Below, one piece after another: positions 61,206 to 64,000 of a stretch of DNA of 64,000 nt. The first letter of the stretch is position 1; every line of letters begins with the position of its first letter. The stretch lies in NCBI GenBank assembly GCA_045430275.1, contig JAILXU010000007.1:132337-196336 (forward strand), in the 5' to 3' direction. Below the pieces are notes generated by a model. That model ran no database searches, was not told where the DNA came from, and was given only the letters and a program-made list of their open reading frames with translations. The DNA is from Oceanobacter sp045430275. Its GTDB lineage: Bacteria; Pseudomonadota; Gammaproteobacteria; Pseudomonadales; Oceanobacteraceae. The translations under genes were made by a program, and so were the position numbers.

Positions 61206-61655
61206 TAGGTGTTACAGGAACCTAAGGGTTGGGGGGCGTCCTGGGCCTTCGGCCTCACATGCCCCGGCTGGGGCGCTGTTCGCTACCAGCCGGGGCATGT
61301 GAAACCTTGGCCAGCCGGGCTGCTACGGACTACGCAGACGCTCGAAATCCTCGCCCTGGTGGGCTGCGGGTTTTGAATCCTTCGCATCCCTGACGCGGCC
61401 TGACCGCAACACCGCTTTGCTCCCCAACACCGAGCAGCCCGCCACGATGTGAAGGTGGTGAGCTGGGCTTACAGCACGTAGTCCTTGGAGTAAATCCCCG
61501 TCAAGGGCGCTACGCGCCGGGCCTTGCGGCCCGGCTTCGCCCTTGACCGGTCTTTACATCCAAGGACAGGGTTAATCATGCCCAGCGCCCCACTATCGGC
61601 GGATAGCCGCAAGGTTTAGGAGTAACCAGCCAGCACCGTGCAGGCCGCGAGGCAT
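61206..61655. ncRNA. GC-rich, highly structured non-coding region
   Basis: About 450 bp with no convincing gene and a base composition far from the AT-rich genes beside it. Long stems stand out. At 61256-61271 with 61286-61301 there is a perfect 16-bp stem. At 61358-61367 with 61434-61443 there is a 10-bp stem with one G-T pair. At 61481-61567 lies an 87-nt arm of three nested stems: an outer GTCCTTGGA / TCCAAGGAC, then GTCAAGGGCG / CGCCCTTGAC, then CCGGGCC-TTGC-GGCCCGG. A structured RNA is the simplest reading, although single-stranded phage DNA elements or a plasmid-like origin remain possible. Strand is not settled. Confidence 0.55.
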
Positions 61656-61659
61656 AGAC

Positions 61660-61786
61660 CGTTTTGTAATGTTGAGTGTAATTTCAAGGCGTAATTATTA
61701 CTGTAATTACACATGTAATTACAGTAATAACGACTGTAATTTGTTACAATTACATCATATTACAGCGATAAAGAAGGAGTTTAAGT
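61660..61786. promoter_or_regulatory. KfrA operator region with 36-bp palindrome (61695-61730) and TGTAAT repeats
   Basis: Perfect 16-bp arms (TTATTACTGTAATTAC / GTAATTACAGTAATAA) flank an ACAT centre at 61695-61730. Further TGTAAT or ATTACA half-sites occur near 61664, 61676, 61735, 61749 and 61759. AAGGAG precedes the KfrA-like start. KfrA of IncP plasmids binds inverted repeats in its own promoter, so autoregulation is inferred. Confidence 0.75.
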
Positions 61787-62461
61787 ATGTCTATGCAAGA
61801 TCAGGTAAATGCAGCAGCCGAAAAACTGGCATCAATGGGACAGCCAGTTACCAACATGGCCGTCAGGAAGGAAATAGGCAGTGGATCAATGACAACCATC
61901 GCCCCATTGCTCAGGCAATGGAAAAACGGACACCAGCCCACTGTGATTGAAGAATCAGACGTACCAGGGTTTGTCATGGATGCAGCCAGGCAAGTTTACG
62001 AGACCATAAAAACTGAAATGGAAGCTGAAGTAAGAAGAATACGAGCAGAGGCAAAAGCAGCAATCGAAGCAGCAGAGACAGAGCGAGATGAAGCGCTTCT
62101 GTACGTTGACGAATTAGAAACACGTACCAAGCAAGCAGAAGATCTGTATGAACTGGCAAAAAGAGAAGGGGTAAAAGCAGAAATGACAATAATGAAAGCT
62201 GAAGAATATCGAAACATCATCGCCACCCTACAAAATACAATTAACAAACTGACAAAAGCGAACGAAGACGAGAACCAGGACACAGACCACCCTCATTACC
62301 CATTCATTAAAAATGGCCAACCAGTCACAAACGCACGCTCAAGAATCAAAATGATCAAGGACTTCAAACAGGAAGAATGCGAAGCAGGAAAAACACTGGC
62401 AGCAGGTCAAAAAACGGTTCTGGATGAATTGGACAAAAAACAAATAGAATTAAACTCTTAA
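61787..62461 (+). CDS. KfrA-like DNA-binding coiled-coil protein
   Basis: A 224-residue protein. The N-terminal KfrA-type DNA-binding region has QVNAAAEKLASMGQPVTNMA and IGSGSMTTIAPLLRQWK (about 6-47). A long Ala/Glu/Arg-rich coiled coil (about 70-160) and a polar tail follow. KfrA proteins of broad-host-range plasmids are autoregulated DNA-binding proteins linked to stable maintenance. Here the gene is the last one before attR and is read rightward from a palindromic operator. It may help maintain the phage replicon or organise its DNA. Confidence 0.82.
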   Translation: MSMQDQVNAAAEKLASMGQPVTNMAVRKEIGSGSMTTIAPLLRQWKNGHQPTVIEESDVPGFVMDAARQVYETIKTEMEAEVRRIRAEAKAAIEAAETERDEALLYVDELETRTKQAEDLYELAKREGVKAEMTIMKAEEYRNIIATLQNTINKLTKANEDENQDTDHPHYPFIKNGQPVTNARSRIKMIKDFKQEECEAGKTLAAGQKTVLDELDKKQIELNS

Positions 62462-62491
62462 AAATCAACAACTTAAAAAATAGGAAGAGTT

Positions 62492-62546
62492 TTCATAATG
62501 CTGGGGTCGGCAGTTCAAGTCTGCCCATAGCTACCAGATTCTAAAA
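62492..62546. repeat. attR, 55-bp direct repeat
   Basis: Identical to 50680-50734. It carries the anticodon-loop-to-CCA part of tRNA-Met without the 5' half, so it is a tRNA remnant and not a functional gene. It joins directly to the original host terminator. Confidence 0.96.
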
Positions 62547-62577
62547 AGGCTCTCAGGGAAATCTGAGAGCCTTTTTT
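62543..62577 (+). terminator. original host terminator of tRNA-Met
   Basis: A 14-bp perfect stem (AAAAAGGCTCTCAG / CTGAGAGCCTTTTT) with a six-base loop and a T-tract lies immediately after attR. Before integration it would have ended the tRNA-Met transcript. Confidence 0.93.
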
Positions 62578-62596
62578 CGTTCTACCCCTTCCCTAT

Positions 62597-63886
62597 TCTT
62601 CAAACTGCCTGTGCGGCAGCGAACAATGGCTGGTCAAACAATTCGAAGGGATTGCGTTTCTAAGCTGCCTGTGCGGCAGCGAACTCTTACGGAATGGAGT
62701 CCCACCACATCGACCATTTCTAAGCTGCCTGTGCGGCAGCGAACTCCAGCACCTTGAAGATGGGTGTGACGCGGCTTTTCTAAGCTGCCTGTGCGGCAGC
62801 GAACTGTTCAGTGTCGGGAGTGTGAGGCGCGTATCATTTCTAAGCTGCCTGTGCGGCAGCGAACTTATATTCATCCGATTTGGCAGCTACTTATGGATTT
62901 CTAAGCTGCCTGTGCGGCAGCGAACAGGCGATTGGTGATCAAACCGTTGCCGTTGCTTTTCTAAGCTGCCTGTGCGGCAGCGAACCAGCGCAGCACTTCG
63001 CTTCAGGTCAGATTCCCTTTCTAAGCTGCCTGTGCGGCAGCGAACCGCAGCCAGCTCACGGCCCGAATTGATTTGCTTTTCTAAGCTGCCTGTGCGGCAG
63101 CGAACACATAGCAGCAATTTCCTCCATCCATTGCTCTTTTCTAAGCTGCCTGTGCGGCAGCGAACAATGGCTTGATCTGCGTGTAGTGGTCACCCTCTTT
63201 CTAAGCTGCCTGTGCGGCAGCGAACTGCGCCGTCAACGCTTTACGACTACCTGAAGCTTTCTAAGCTGCCTGTGCGGCAGCGAACAAGCCAGAGCACTGG
63301 GAGTCATTCCACAAGCTTTTCTAAGCTGCCTGTGCGGCAGCGAACGTGAATTGTCTGTTTCTGGGGATATGGATGTGTTTCTAAGCTGCCTGTGCGGCAG
63401 CGAACCTACAAAAGAAACAATTAAACAAACAAACAAAATTTCTAAGCTGCCTGTGCGGCAGCGAACTAACGCCAAGACGACAATGTTATTTCGATAAATT
63501 TCTAAGCTGCCTGTGCGGCAGCGAACACCCCCCAGCCCAACCCACTGGGCCTGCATCATTTCTAAGCTGCCTGTGCGGCAGCGAACCCACAAACGCTCCA
63601 ATAGACAATTCCCGCATGTTTCTAAGCTGCCTGTGCGGCAGCGAACAAAGCCAATGCTCCTTCACTGGGCCGCAAGGATTTCTAAGCTGCCTGTGCGGCA
63701 GCGAACCGATCCGTCCAGCACCCAATAACTAGCCCGATTTTCTAAGCTGCCTGTGCGGCAGCGAACTCTTTTTAAAAGCCCGCCCATTTTCGATTACTTT
63801 TCTAAGCTGCCTGTGCGGCAGCGAACCAAACGCGCATGAAAACGGCGCGGCGGCATCTTTTCTAAGCTGCCTGTGCGGCAGCGAAC
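62597..63886 (-). CRISPR. type I-F-like CRISPR array, 22 repeats
   Basis: Repeats of 28 bp recur every 60-61 bp with 32-33-bp spacers. In the direction of crRNA transcription (minus strand) each repeat begins GTTCGCTGCCGCACAGG and ends CAGCTTAGAAA, with the internal CTGCCGCACAGGCAG palindrome of the I-F group. Twenty-one copies are identical. The leftmost (62597-62624) has four changes, which marks it as the leader-distal end. The leader should therefore lie to the right, beyond 63886. No cas genes are in the window. Confidence 0.97.
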
Positions 63887-63914
63887 TACCCGATGACATC
63901 AGCGGTCGTGGGAA

Positions 63915-64000
63915 TAATGCCGATCAGTTAAGCACTGATCGGCATCCTTTTCGTCTGGTCGGATACTTCTGCGGCCTCGCTTTGACCACTCTCGGATACG
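63915..64000. mobile_element. possible terminal sequence of an IS4-like insertion element (cut by window edge)
   Basis: At the place where the 23rd repeat should begin, the sequence changes to TAATGCCGATCAGTTAAG, which resembles the recalled terminal sequence of E. coli IS4. It then forms an 11-bp hairpin (ATGCCGATCAG / CTGATCGGCAT, 63917-63945) followed by CCTTTT. No transposase is visible before the window ends. A simple terminator of a gene beyond the edge is the alternative. Confidence 0.45.

Larger units (their letters stand above)
50680..62546. mobile_element. integrated filamentous phage (inovirus) in tRNA-Met
   Basis: An 11.8-kb element with identical 55-bp ends, a tyrosine integrase beside attL, and a full set of filamentous-phage genes on the minus strand. 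These are a candidate ssDNA-binding protein, major coat, pIII-like adsorption protein, pVI-like protein, Zot/pI and a gene-II-type initiator. Their order (V-VIII-III-VI-I) follows Ff-like phages, with the initiator moved to the end. No secretin (pIV) gene is present, so a host secretin would be needed. The right 3.8 kb is accessory: reverse transcriptase, HTH, membrane peptide, structured non-coding DNA and a KfrA-like gene. Confidence 0.92.

Noticed and set aside
62492..62524. A second tRNA-Met gene at the right end
   Set aside because: Only the 3' part from the anticodon loop is present. It is the attR remnant left by phage integration.
62593..63728. Several 60-120-residue frames repeating SLPHRQLRN, RCRTGSLE or KLPVRQRT
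   Set aside because: They are translations of the CRISPR repeats in different frames, not proteins.

Overview
The window looks like a chromosome segment of a marine or halotolerant gammaproteobacterium of the Oceanospirillales / Pseudomonas-Marinobacter type, about 55% GC. The main evidence is the conserved order ftsK - aat - bpt(ate) - infA - clpA - clpS - cspD - icd (monomeric, NADP type) and the block rluE - nudJ - mnmA - hflD. A complete glucosylglycerate (compatible solute) gene set supports a saline habitat. The species cannot be named from the sequence alone.

Layout. 1-12 kb: N-terminal part of FtsK, N-end-rule transferases, IF-1, ClpA/ClpS, CspD, isocitrate dehydrogenase, a pseudouridine synthase, a Nudix hydrolase, MnmA and HflD. 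12-19.5 kb: bacteriohemerythrin, HrpA, an ECF sigma factor with its likely anti-sigma partner, a small outer-membrane barrel and an AraC-type regulator. 19.7-26.3 kb: one tight operon with a secreted protein, a LolD/MacB-like ABC ATPase, an FtsX-type permease, a LolA-like carrier, a predicted outer-membrane barrel and a LytS/LytTR two-component pair, which together could span the envelope. 26.4-34 kb: a DUF4288-like protein, a DMT transporter, a Dyp-type peroxidase, a porin and a PhnDCE-like (possibly selenate-type) ABC importer with a fused double permease. 34-42.4 kb: ThrH, CysH, CysB, a TSUP exporter, a DUF72 protein, DAHP synthase, a MetF-like protein, an SGNH hydrolase and prephenate dehydratase. 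42.7-48.7 kb: glycerate kinase, glucosyl-3-phosphoglycerate phosphatase and synthase, glucosylglycerate phosphorylase and GalU, which form a synthesis and recycling loop. 48.8-50.7 kb: tRNA-Asn, tRNA-Pro, a zinc-ribbon protein, an FKBP-type lipoprotein and tRNA-Met.

An 11.8 kb integrated filamentous phage (inovirus) occupies 50,680-62,546. It is inserted in the 3' half of tRNA-Met and bounded by identical 55-bp direct repeats. The left arm runs leftward and carries the phage genes: small proteins, a candidate ssDNA-binding protein, the major coat protein, a 25-residue membrane peptide followed by a terminator, a pIII-like adsorption protein with long acidic repeats, a pVI-like protein, Zot/pI, a gene-II-type replication protein and the integrase. 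A divergent repressor-like gene lies next to two matching operator palindromes. The right arm is the most unusual part of the window. It has a retron-like reverse transcriptase overlapping an XRE-type HTH gene, a 61-residue membrane peptide, a cluster of stem-loops (candidate phage origin/packaging region), about 450 bp of GC-rich, highly structured non-coding DNA, and a KfrA-like coiled-coil DNA-binding protein behind a 36-bp palindromic operator.

Immediately beyond attR lies a type I-F-like CRISPR array with 22 repeats, read leftward. No cas genes are in the window. The leader-proximal edge appears to be cut by what may be the terminal sequence of an IS4-like element at the right end of the window.
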